A stretch of DNA of 64,000 bases from positions 4,002,035 through 4,066,034 of the forward strand of contig LR746272.1 in the NCBI GenBank assembly GCA_902729315.2. Direction: 5' to 3'. Of the stretch, positions 50,510-61,304 are shown in pieces. The stretch's first letter is position 1. Each line of letters begins with the position of its first letter. A program made the position numbers and the translations under genes. Under the pieces are notes generated by a model that saw only the letters and a list, made by a program, of their open reading frames with translations, was not told the DNA's origin and searched no databases. This stretch comes from Spirodela intermedia (lineage: Eukaryota > Streptophyta > Magnoliopsida > Alismatales > Araceae).

Positions 50510-50790
50510 CAAAAATCATTTTTCTTTTGGATTTTTAGTTTTGAAAGAAATAATGAAAGGATTTTCTAGCCTTAGATGCAAGGATCTTCTACCATGCATA
50601 AAAAAATCGGTAAATTCGAGGGAAAAGTTTAGTAATTGTTACCCTCCTTCAGCATGCTCCAATCCTTGCCTTGCCCTTTTGGTTCCCTTTTTCTAAAAAA
50701 AATTTCGGCAAGAAGAAAATAAAACAAGAGTTAATTTTTTTTGTGTACTCTAAGAGAAAAATAGAAAAACACTAAATACTATGCAATACA

Positions 50791-50808
50791 TCCCTGACAA
50801 CGGCACCA
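50791..50808 (-). other. Decayed tRNA-Asp primer-binding site
   Basis: Minus-strand TGGTGCCGTTGTCAGGGA, three changes from the tRNA-Asp complement, five bases inside the 5' LTR. Confidence 0.78.
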
Positions 50809-50813
50809 AAAGT

Positions 50814-52442
50814 TGACGTGACTTAGTCATTGTACATTAAATCATGCAAATTTAAAATTTATAAAACTAGAAAATACGAATTTTCAGATATTTAGAAGTA
50901 TTTCTGAAAAAATATATCAACTATAATTCAATAAAACTTCCAAAAATAACACTAATTTTCCAGGTCGATCACAGGGATATAATATAATATCTGGGAATTA
51001 TTCAGAATTTTCTAAAAAGAATACTATTTTCTATGAATTTTAAACTAAGAAATGAAAAGAAAATATATTTAAAATTCACAAAAAAGAGAAATAAGGGTGC
51101 GGATGTTAGGATGACGTCAGCACGCGGCGAACGCGAATCCAGCAGAAACAGAGTTCCACCCGGTGATTCTTACGTAAGCGATTACAGACGATGTAATTGA
51201 TCAAATTAAGATCTATAAAAGCCAGAAGAATCGTAATGGAATGAAGTAAATCTTGGTAAATTTAAAATCAACAAATTATCACTAAATGAAACGAAAATTA
51301 AGTTGAAAGCAGGAAAACAGAGTTCCGACGTCGCGGTGGCGATGCGTCGGCGATGCACTAAAATCCTGAGCATTTAGGAGGATCATCGTGTGGTGTCCAC
51401 AGCCTCGAAGGCTCTCCTTGGACAAGGATGACGTGGGCAATCTCTAGATCTCCTTGCGAAGTCTAGAGATTAATGAAATGGGTCGTCGAGTCGTCTCCGG
51501 CGGCTGTCACTCGGCGGAGTGGAAAAACGGCGACTTTGTGGCTCTCCGGCGGCTGTCACCCAACAGAGAGGAGCTGGATGGAGGTGGGGCACGTGTCAGG
51601 GAGCTTCATCCTCAAGTCCACGCAGCAAGAGGAGGCTCTTCATCGCATCTAGTATACTCTTAGGAGGTAGCGACTCGTCTCTTGGCGGATCGTCCTCTTC
51701 CCGACGACGACTTGTTCGTCGATCAATCGGAGATGCTTTACTCGATGGATTCGAAATCCTTTTATCACGAATCGTTCGAAAATTTTAGTAACAATGCTCC
51801 GTGAATCGCGTTGATGAGATTTTCGTCGATGATCCAGCGATTCTGGTTGCTTAATCCTTCACCAGTGATCTGCAGGAAAGTTGCGATAATCAGTAAAAAA
51901 AAATATGAGTTTTGGCTCAGGAGGATTCGAACCCCCGCCGGTTGCCCACCCTTTCTGGGAAAGGTGACGCGGGTTTAGTCCCACATCAGTTGTGCGCCGA
52001 CGTTTCTGGTGAATATAAAGTAATATTACATTTCCGATCAAGTCCTTTTCTGGCACGTGTACGACCACTCCTTGCCCCACAGCTAGCTGGGCACCGGTGA
52101 CGTGGAAGGAGAGTGGCGCACACGTGCCCCCATCGGTTCAAGTTGCTCGAGCCCCTGCTCGCGGCTCCTGCCCGACTACGCTTCCGACCCACTTGTGGGC
52201 CCAGCTGGCCGGTGCCCCCCCCCCCATTTAGTCATATTTTTATTTTTATTTCTTTTTCTTCGTTTATCTCAAAAGTAAGACTGTAAAAATCGTATAAAAT
52301 CACATAATTACCCAAAAATTCACGTTAATCAATTGAAAACCACTTTTCACACTTTAACACAAATAGAAGTCTATTTATCATGAGTTAAGGCTAAAACTAT
52401 ATTATTTACTAATTATTAACTCATGATAATGAAGACTTATCA
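50814..52442 (-). mobile_element. 5' LTR of the 43271-52442 element
   Basis: 1629 bp, from TGACGTGACTTAG to GAAGACTTATCA. Contains a C13 run (about 52206-52219) in the GC-rich module. Confidence 0.88.
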
Positions 52443-53386
52443 CAGACAAAGCACATCGAGATTAACTACCACTACATCTAGGAAAAGGTAATGTCAAGTG
52501 TTATCTTTACTCTGTACATTATCTTATCTCATTAGCTTGCAAACGTCTTCACCAAGAGTCTTGTGGGGATCTTAGATAATACATAAATAATGCATTATAT
52601 ATATGATATGTTGCATTAAAGCTCATGATCTTAAGATGTAAATTTATTGATTTACTAATGAATTCTCATATTTAGGGCACGTATTGACATTCATACACAT
52701 CTTACATATTTCATTTGTTTCTCATTAGATTATACATTTTTAGATACTTGATGTACATTGTGTGAGAACATGATGTAATTTTTTGTCTTCTAACCATGTG
52801 AGCTTCATATGCTAAGCATTAACTTTCAGCTTATTAAGGAGCAAAGATCACACTTGGTCATTGAGTGAAGAATTATGAGTTTAAGACTCATAATCACATA
52901 ATGAGAAGCAAGTAAAGTGGGCTCAAATGAAGAGTTGTGGGCATAAGGCCCATATTCACTTAGAGGATGTCATCCAAAGAGAGAGGAGGATCCATTGCCC
53001 ACTTAAGTGGAAGGGAGTATTGATCCAATGGCTGAGATGTATACTTGGCACACGATAAGACACAAAAGAGGATCCACTATCTACACAAGAAGGGAGTGGC
53101 TTAGTCATTGATTTAAGGATTAATCGCATTGTAAAAATTAGAGAGAGAAAGAAGGGCATCGTCGTATACATACCATGTATCAACGATGAAAAACGGAACT
53201 TATCTTAGTGAAAGTTCAAGTGATTGTTGTCCTAGTAGGGTTTGGAGGGTCCCAAGCTCTATTCCTCGCAATCGGAGGTGTGTCATATATTCATCATCAG
53301 ATGATTCACCTTGAACAAGATTCTCTCCCATGGCTAGCAGCTATCGCCTCCTCTTGGTGGAAATAAGGAAGGAGGGTGGTGATAAT
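52443..53386. other. AT-rich stretch, no gene recognised
   Basis: No coding frame with family features. It contains GGATCCA direct repeats (52989 and 53075) with ACTTAAGTGGAAGGGAG and ACACAAGAAGGGAG nearby, which may be the remains of another LTR. Confidence 0.45.
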
Positions 53387-55023
53387 TGATAAGTCTTCAT
53401 TATCATGAGTTAATAATTAGTAAATAATATAGTTTTAGTCTTAACTCATGATAAATAGACTTATATTTGTGTTAAAGTGTGAAAAGTGGCTTTTAGTTGA
53501 TTAACGTGAATTTTTGGGTAATTATGTGATTTTATACAATTTTATATGATTTTTACAATCTTACTTTTGAGATAAATGAAGGAAAAGAAATTAAAATAAA
53601 AATAGCAAAATGGGGGGGACCCGCTGGCCAGCCGGGCCTACAAGTGGGTCGGAAGTGCAGTCAGGCAGGAGTCGTGAGCAGGGGCTCGAGCGGCTTGAAC
53701 CGATGGGGGCACGTGTGTGCGACTCCCCTTCCACGTCACTAGTGGTCAGCCGGCTATGGGGCAAGGAGTGGTCGTACATGCGCGAGAAAGGGACTTGATC
53801 GGAAATGTAATATTCTTATATATTCGCCAAAAACTTCGGCCCACAAACGATGTGGGACTAAACCCGCGTCACCTTCCCTAGAACGGGCAGGCAACCAGCA
53901 CAGGTTCGAAGCCTCCTAGAGCCAAAACTCATTTTTTTTTATCTGATTATCGCAACTTTCCTGCAAATTGCCGGTGAAGGATTAGGCAACCAAAATCGCT
54001 GGATCATCGGCGAAAATCTCATCAACGTGATTCGTGGAGCATTGTTACTAAAATTTCCAAATGATTCGTAATAAAAGGATTCCGAATCCATTAAGTAAAG
54101 CATCTCCAATTGATCAACGAACAAGGCGTCGTCGGGAAGAGGATGATCCGTCGGGAGACGAGTCGCCACCTCCTGAGAGTGTACCAGATGCGATGAAGAG
54201 CCTCCTCTTGCTGTGCGGACCTGAGGATGAAGCTCCCTGACACGCACCCCACCTCCATGCAGCTCCTCTCCGCTAGGTGACAGCCGCTGGAGAGCCGCAA
54301 AGTCGCCGTTTTTCCGCTCCGCCGGGTGACAGCCGCCGAAGACGATTCAATGACCTATTTCATTGATCTCTAGACTTCGCAAGGAGATCTAGAGATTACC
54401 CACGTTGTCTTTGTCCAAGGAGAGTCTTTAAGGTTGTGGACATTGCACGACGATCCTCCCGAATGCTCAGGATTCCGGTGCATCGCCGACACATCACTGC
54501 CGCGACACTGAAACTCTATTTTCCTGCTTTCAACTTACTTTATGCTTCATTTAGTGATAATTTATGTGATTTTAGTTTTACCAAAATATACTTCGTTCAA
54601 TTACGATTCTTCCGACTTTTACAGATCTTAATTTGATCAATTAAATCCTCTATAATCGCTTAAGTAAGAATCGTCGGGTGGAACTCTGTTTCTGCCTGAT
54701 TCGCATTCTCAGGGTGCCGACGTCATCTTGACGTCCGCACCCTTATTTTCCTTTTTCGTGAATTTTAAATATATTTCATTTTCATTTCTTAGTATAAAAT
54801 TCATATAAAATAGTATTCTTTGAGGAAAATTCTGAATAACTACCAAATATTATATTACATCCTTGTGATCGACCTGGAAAATTAGTACTATTTTTGTAAG
54901 TTTTATTGGATTATAATTGATATATTTTTTTTAAAATACTTCTAAATATCTGAAAATTCATATTTTCTAGTTTTATAAATTTTATATTTACATGATTTAA
55001 TATACAATGACTAAGTCACGTCA
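53387..55023 (+). mobile_element. Family A LTR, plus strand
   Basis: 1637 bp from TGATAAGTCTTC to AAGTCACGTCA. Paired GACG motif at 54719-54737. Flanks ATAAT and ACTAG do not match, so this is a recombined or truncated copy. Confidence 0.88.
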
Positions 55024-55919
55024 ACTAGTATAGAAGTAAGTCTTTAGTCAAACACACGGAGATTGATTAATCTATCGTAAAAACTAATTTAGTTTTTATA
55101 TAAAGTGATTTTAATATTTTAATAATATTTAATAGAAATAATAAAATAGAATGGTGAGGTGTGAAGAATAAAGGAAGGGAAGCGGAGAAAAGAAAGGAGG
55201 AAATGGAAGAGAAGAGAGCTCTCACAAGAGAGATAAGGGATGAGATTTCTTGTGAAAGGGAGAGAAAGAGAGTGGAGGAGAGAAAGCTCTCACGAGAGAG
55301 ATAAGGAATGAGATCTCTCGCGAAAATGAGAGAATGAGAGAATGAGAGAAAGAGAGAAGAGGAGAGAAAGCTCACACGAGAGAGAGAAGCGATGAGATCT
55401 CTCACAAAAGAGAGAAAGAGAGAGATCTCATGAGAAATGGAGAGAGAAGAGAGGTCTCATGAGAGAGGGAGAGAGATAAATAAGACGAAATTGAAGAAAA
55501 AGAGAAATACAGTCAACCCATTTTCTTGGACGAATGTGTGCTCAAAGATTCACACACATGACATGAGGTCAGCCATGAATGTCTCTAGTTTATTTTAACA
55601 GTTGAATACTCATTAATCAGCCTTTAATCTCGGTGATTTCACGTTCAAAAATAGAAAAATTCTCATTTTTTGTGGAACACCAGGGATATGAATACAGTGA
55701 GATTCGATTGTGAAAATCAATAAAAAACAAGTTGAAAACAATCTTAACTTGATCTCAGACGAGTTTTAGAGGATTCAGAAGAAGAATGAAGATCATTCAT
55801 GAAGTTTGAATTAGTTCTACTTATTTCAATCAAAACATGCATGAAACGGAAATAACTTGTCGTAAAATATAAATAAATGATAAACGCAAGTAAGTAAATA
55901 CTAAAAATAGGAAGTTAAC
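55024..55919. other. Spacer with purine-rich minisatellite
   Basis: AT-rich ends around the GA-rich tandem repeat. No gene recognised. It ends in TTAAC, the target duplication of the next LTR. Confidence 0.6.
55195..55485. repeat. Purine-rich minisatellite with palindromic cores
   Basis: Three to four imperfect units of about 70-100 bp, each with GAAAGCTCTCACGAGAGAGA followed by GATGAGATCTCTC. Each unit holds self-complementary GAGATCTC or GAGAGCTCTC cores. This sets it apart from the simple GA run at 197-541. Confidence 0.8.
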
Positions 55920-57494
55920 TGAAGTGACTCAGTCGTTGTATATTAAATCATGCAAATATAAAATTTATAAAACTAGAAAATACGAATTTTCAAATATTTA
56001 GAAGTATTTCTGAACAAATATATGTAATATAATATCTGGTAATTACTCAAAAATTTTCTCAATGAATACGATTTTCTATGAATTTTATACTAAGAAATGA
56101 AAAGGAAATATATTTAAAATTCATGAAACAAGGAAATAAGGGAGCGGGCGTCAGGATGACGTCAGCACCCGGCGAACGCAAATCGGGCAGAAACAAAGTT
56201 ACGCCCGACGATTCTTACGTAAGCGATTATAGACGATTTAATTGATCAAATTAAGATCTGTAAAAGACGGAAGAATCGTAATGAAATGAAGTATATGTTG
56301 GTAAATTTGAAATCAACAAATTATCACTAAATGAAACGGAAATTAAGTTGAAAGCAGGAAAACAGAGTTCCGGCGTCGCAACGGCGATGCGTCGGAGATG
56401 CACCGGAATCCTGAGTGTTCGGGAGGATCGTCGTGCAGTGTCCACGGCCTCGAAGGCTCTCCTTGGACAAAGATGACGTGGGCAATCTCTAGATCTTCTC
56501 GCGAAGTTTAGAGATTAATGAAATGGGTCGTCGAGTCATCTCCGGCGGCTGTCACCCGGCGAAGCAGAAAAACAGTGACTTTGCAGCTCTCCGGCGGCTG
56601 TCACCCGACGGAGAGGAGCTGGATGGAGGTGGGGCGCGTGTCAGGGAGCTTCATCCTCAGGTCCGCGCAGCAAGAGGAGGCTCTTCATCGCATCTGGTAC
56701 ACTCTCAAGAGGTGGCGACTCGTCTCCCAGCAGATCATCCTCTTCCCGACGACGGCTTGTTCGTCGATCAATCGGAGATGATTTACTCGATGGATTCGCG
56801 ATCCTTTTATCGCAAATCATTCAGCAATTTTAGTAGCAATGCTCCACGAATCGCGTTGACGAGATTTTCGCCGATGATCCAACGATTCTCGTTGCTTAAT
56901 CCTTCACCGGCAATCTGCAGGAAAGTCGTGATAATCAGATAAAAATATATGAATTTTGACTTTGGGAGGATTCGAACCCGCGCCGGTTGTCCGCCCCTTC
57001 TGAGGAAGGTGTGATGCGGGTTTAGTCCCACATCGGTTGTGCACCAATTTTTCGGGCGAATATATAGTAATGTTAGCTTTCTAAGCAAAGTTCCTTCTCT
57101 CCCGTGTACGACCACTCCTTGCCCCACAGTCGGCTGGCCACCGGAGACGTGGAAGGGGAGTGGCGCACATGTGCCCCTATCGGTCCAAGCCGCTCAAGCC
57201 CCTACTCGTGGCTACTCCCCGACTAAGCTTCCGACCCACTTGTGGGCCCAGCTGGCCGGTGGGTCCCTCCCTCATTTTGTCTTATTTTTATTTCTTTTTG
57301 TTCATTTATCTCAAAAGTAAGACTGTAAAACTCATATAAATTCATGTAAAATCACATAATTATCTAAAAATTCACATTAATCAATTGAAAACCACTTTTC
57401 ACACTTTAACACAAATATAAGTCTATTTATCATGAGTTAAGGCTAAAACTATATTATTTACTAATTATTAACTCATGATAATGTAGACTTATCA
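55920..57494 (-). mobile_element. Solo family A LTR with TTAAC duplication
   Basis: 1575 bp minus-strand LTR. Perfect duplication TTAAC at 55915-55919 and 57495-57499. The 49 bp internal unit is present twice (56540-56557 and 56589-56606 mark its repeated start). Confidence 0.95.
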
Positions 57495-57499
57495 TTAAC

Positions 57500-60270
57500 T
57501 GTTGCCCAAGTTTAGTCTACCTTTTGGGCAATTGGAGACACTAGTGTGGTGGCTTGATTTCGTTTGGACATGCCACACAATGCCAGAAGTCACAGAAGTA
57601 TTATCTGAAAGCATTGCACTGCTTGCCGAAGAATATCCACCAAAAGAGCGGTTGACCACATTGTCACTATCATTTGGGGGGAGAAGGGAAGAGTTGACCA
57701 CTTGCCGGAGGACTTGAATATAGTCGAGGGAAGAAGGAATGAGTTTGTCGATCGCTAGAGATGTCGATCGCTCAAAAGGAGGGAAGAATGGATTGTAATA
57801 TTCACGACTACTATCGGGATTTTAGAGATAATCGATAATGTCTATTTCATCAGACAATAATCAATTATTGTCTTTATATCCCTAACGATGATATATGCGA
57901 GAACTTAAGTTCTCAATATCGTGGTGCTTCGAGAGCCACTAGATGAGATATGGTTCGTCACGTGGTGCACTGAGCGATGCAAGATCAACCCACCACGAAC
58001 CGCTGCCATGCGTGATGAGCGGCGTTGGATTCACATATCATCGATAGATCGCTTTACACATCTAGTATCGTGGCAGTTCGCCAGCCGCAAGATCTGGCTA
58101 ATTTGATGACGTGGTTTGCTGCATACCATTGGATCACACTACACTCTAGATGGTTGCGCTGAAATAGATGAAAATATTTAGTCTCACATTGGAAATATTT
58201 CGGATGCATGTGCCAAATATAAACCAAAGCTACATTCTCTCATCAGAGATCCCTTCTCTTGAAATAAAATAATGCCTAAGACCATCTTGGGAGAAGGCAA
58301 AAAAGTGGTATGCCCTTGTGCACGCGCACATGTCTATGGACACTCCTCTCATGCGCACACGTGTGTACAGACACTCCTCTCGTGCGCACACGTGTCCCAC
58401 AACCAGTTGGCCACCAAGACGTGGAAGGGGAGTGACACATAAATGCGCGGAGTGAGGCCTTCACCACTTAAGCCCAGCTTGTGGCTCCCCTAGTCTGGGT
58501 CTACCTATTCAACTATTGCTAAATGCTAGCTTGCTAGCGGCTAGAAGATTTTTTATATTTTATTTTTTTTATTTAAATAATTTAAAATTACATAGTATGT
58601 TAATGATGTGACTCAATTATTGTATAGTAAATCACACAAATTTAAAATTTATAAAACTAGAAAATACGATTTTTTAGATATTTAGAAATATTTCTGAACA
58701 AATATATCAAGTATAATTCAATAAAACTTCAAAAAATAGCGGTAATTTTCCAAGTCGATCACAGGGATGTAATATAATATCTGGTAATTATTCAGAATTT
58801 TCTGAAAAGAATACTATTTTCTATGAATTTTATACTAAGAAATGAAAAGGAAATATATTTAAAATTCACGAAAAAGGGAAATAAGGGTGCGGACGTCAGG
58901 ATGACATCAACACCCGGCAAATGCAAATTTGGCGGAAACAAAGTTCCGCCTGACAATTCTTACGTAAGTGATTACAGACGATCTAATTGATCAAATTAAG
59001 ATCTGTAAAAGCCGAAATAATCATAATAGAATGAAGTATATCTTGGTAAATTTAAAATCAACAAATTATCACTAAATGAAATGGAAATTAAGTAGAAAAC
59101 AGGAAAACAGAGTTCCGACATCACGGCAGCAATGCGTCGGTGATGCACTGGAATCTTGAGCGTTCGGGAGGATCGTCATGGGGTATCCACGGCCTCGAAG
59201 GCTCTCCTTGGACAACGACGACGTGGGCAATCTCTAGATCTCCTTGCGAAGTCTAGAGATCAATGAAATGGGTCGTCGAATTGTCTTCGGTGGCTGTCAC
59301 CCGAAAGAGAGGAGCTGAATGGAGGTGGGGCGTGTGTTAGGGAGCTTCATCCTCAGGTCCGCACAGCAAGAGGAGGCTCTTCATCGCATCTGGTATGCTC
59401 TCAAGAAGTGGCGACTCGTCTCCCGGCGGATCGTCCTCTTCCCGACGATGATTTGTTCGTCAATCAATTGGAGATGCTTTACTCAATGGATTCGCGATCC
59501 TTTTATCGCGAATCGTTCAACAATTTTAGTAACAATGCTCCGCGAATCGCGTTGATGAGATTTTCGCTGATGATCCAACGATTCTGGTTGCTTAATCCTT
59601 CATCGGCGATCTACAGGAAAGTTGCAATAATTAGTAAAAACAAATATGAATTTTGGCTCTGGGAGGATTCAAACCCGTGCCAGTTGCTTGCCCTTTCACT
59701 TGTGCGTCGAATTTTCTAGCGAATATATATTAATATTACATTTCTGATCGTCCCTTTCTCACGCATGTACGACCACTCCTTACCCCACAACCGGCTGCCC
59801 ACCGATGATGTGGAAGGGGAGCGGCGCACACGTGCCCCTATTGGTCCAGGCCGCTCAAGCCCCTGCTTGCGACTACTCCCCGACTGCGCTTCCGACTCAC
59901 TTGCGGGCCCAGCTGGCCAGCAGACCCCCCCATTTTGTTTTATGTTTATTTTAATTTCCTTTCCTTCATTTATCTCAAAAGTAAGACTGTAAAAATTGTA
60001 TAAAATCACATAATTACCCAAAAATTCACGTTAATCAACTCAAAATCACTTTTCACACTTTAACATAAATATAAGTCTATTTATCATGAGTTAAGGCTAA
60101 AAATATATTATTTACTAATTATTAACTCATGATAATGAAGACTTATCAGTTAACTTCTAACTTTTAAAATGAACAATATATCTTTTTTTTTTTGCAAGTT
60201 AACAAAATAAAATCAAATAATAAAACTAATTGAAACACATAAATCTAGCTTTAATAGTGAGCTCTTATTA
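57500..60270 (-). repeat. Repeat family B, minus copy, split by an LTR
   Basis: Reverse copy of 42161-43270, in two pieces (57500-58603 and 60154-60270) around a solo LTR. It extends about 150 bp further (57500-57650) than the plus copy, which is cut by an LTR at that point. Frames in it are short and unconvincing. Confidence 0.65.
58604..60148 (-). mobile_element. Solo family A LTR with GTTAA duplication
   Basis: 1545 bp minus-strand LTR. Perfect duplication GTTAA at 58599-58603 and 60149-60153. Only one copy of the 49 bp unit, which partly explains its shorter length. Confidence 0.95.
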
Positions 60271-61304
60271 TGAGTTGAAAGTAATAGAAGTCCTAGCCTT
60301 CAGCCCAATAAAAAACCTAAGTCTTATGGAGAGGCCCAACCTAATATGCTTAAGGGCCCAAGAGAGATCATCACTATGACCTAGCCCATTTAAACCTAAA
60401 AGGAATATCAAGAGATGAGATCTAGGCTGCCCATCTTATGGCACCTTAAGATAAGATTAAGAAGATGATTAAAGGGTCGTCCTCATGGAAGAATCTGGAT
60501 TGCTTACCAAAAGAGTTAATTATTAATCATAATTGTCTATTGAAGGGGCCTAATTCTCAAAAAGATTAAAGCATCTCATCCCTCTTTTGGAGGGTGCTTG
60601 ATGAACTCGAATTGAGGTTAACTACGTCGTTGTGATGCAACCAAGTTCATGTAAATAATATTTATAAAACCTCACTCTTCTATTTAGGATAAGAGTTGAT
60701 CCTTAAGAAGTGTGAGTAATGAGAGTACGAATTCTACTTATTTTATTTCTTATATATATATATATATATATGTGAGATTGTGAAAGATAGAATTAAATGT
60801 AAAAGGGTGAAGACAAGAGTTGTGAAAAGTGTGACAAAGGAGAGAGAATGAATCTAACGTAATGGAATGATGGAATAAAGGATAAAACTAATTTGAATTA
60901 CAAGTTAATCTATCCATAGACAGGATTACAAGGATGTCCCAAATCTGGATCTTGTACAAACCCCGTTGTGCGTTAGTCCTAAGCTGAGTGATGTTCGATC
61001 CGTGACGATCTTGATGTGCTCTAGGTAATCTTTTTTCAACAGTGATCTTTGGCACGAGAATGCCGTTAATCAGGCCTTGATTTCCCTCCTATTTTCCCTT
61101 GACTAGCCACTACTAGAGAGAGAGCCCAAAAAGTGCCTTCCAAGAGGGGGGCAAGATGCCTTAATCCTCTCGAGAGTTAAGCCCCTCTAATGGACAGTTA
61201 AGATTAATAACCAACTCTCTTGGTGGACAGCTCAGATCATTCTATGAGGGCGGCGCTCTAATCTTTCTCCTAATCTTATTTTAGGGCATCCTAAGATAGA
61301 CGAC
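60271..61304. other. Region with a large inverted repeat
   Basis: No gene recognised. It holds two inverted arms of about 170 bp listed separately and a TA microsatellite (60751-60771). GGCCCAAC/GGGCCC blocks near 60335-60362 recall plant LTR sequence. Confidence 0.55.
60430..61302. repeat. Inverted repeat, arms about 170 bp
   Basis: The left arm (about 60430-60597) is the diverged reverse complement of the right arm (about 61133-61302). Corresponding blocks are ATCTTATGGCACCTTAAGAT with ATCTTAGGATGCCCTAAAAT, AGAGTTAATTATTAATC with AGAGTTGGTTATTAATC, and AGCATCTCATCCCTCTTTTG with GGCATCTTGCCCCCCTCTTG. The loop is about 535 bp. The LTR at 61305 begins directly after the right arm. Confidence 0.6.

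Larger units (their letters stand above)
43271..52442 (-). mobile_element. Family A element with both LTRs and a nested solo LTR
   Basis: A 9.17 kb minus-strand element. The parts are: 5' LTR 50814-52442, primer site 50791-50808, gag region 50509 to 46484, internal polypurine-like tract 46131-46143, terminal tract 44896-44908, 3' LTR 43271-44895. A plus-strand solo LTR (46525-48165) sits inside gag. Without it the element is about 7.5 kb and the interior about 4.27 kb, almost equal to the 9805-17523 copy. No pol domain is present. The outer flanks CCCCT and CAGAC do not match. Confidence 0.88.
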
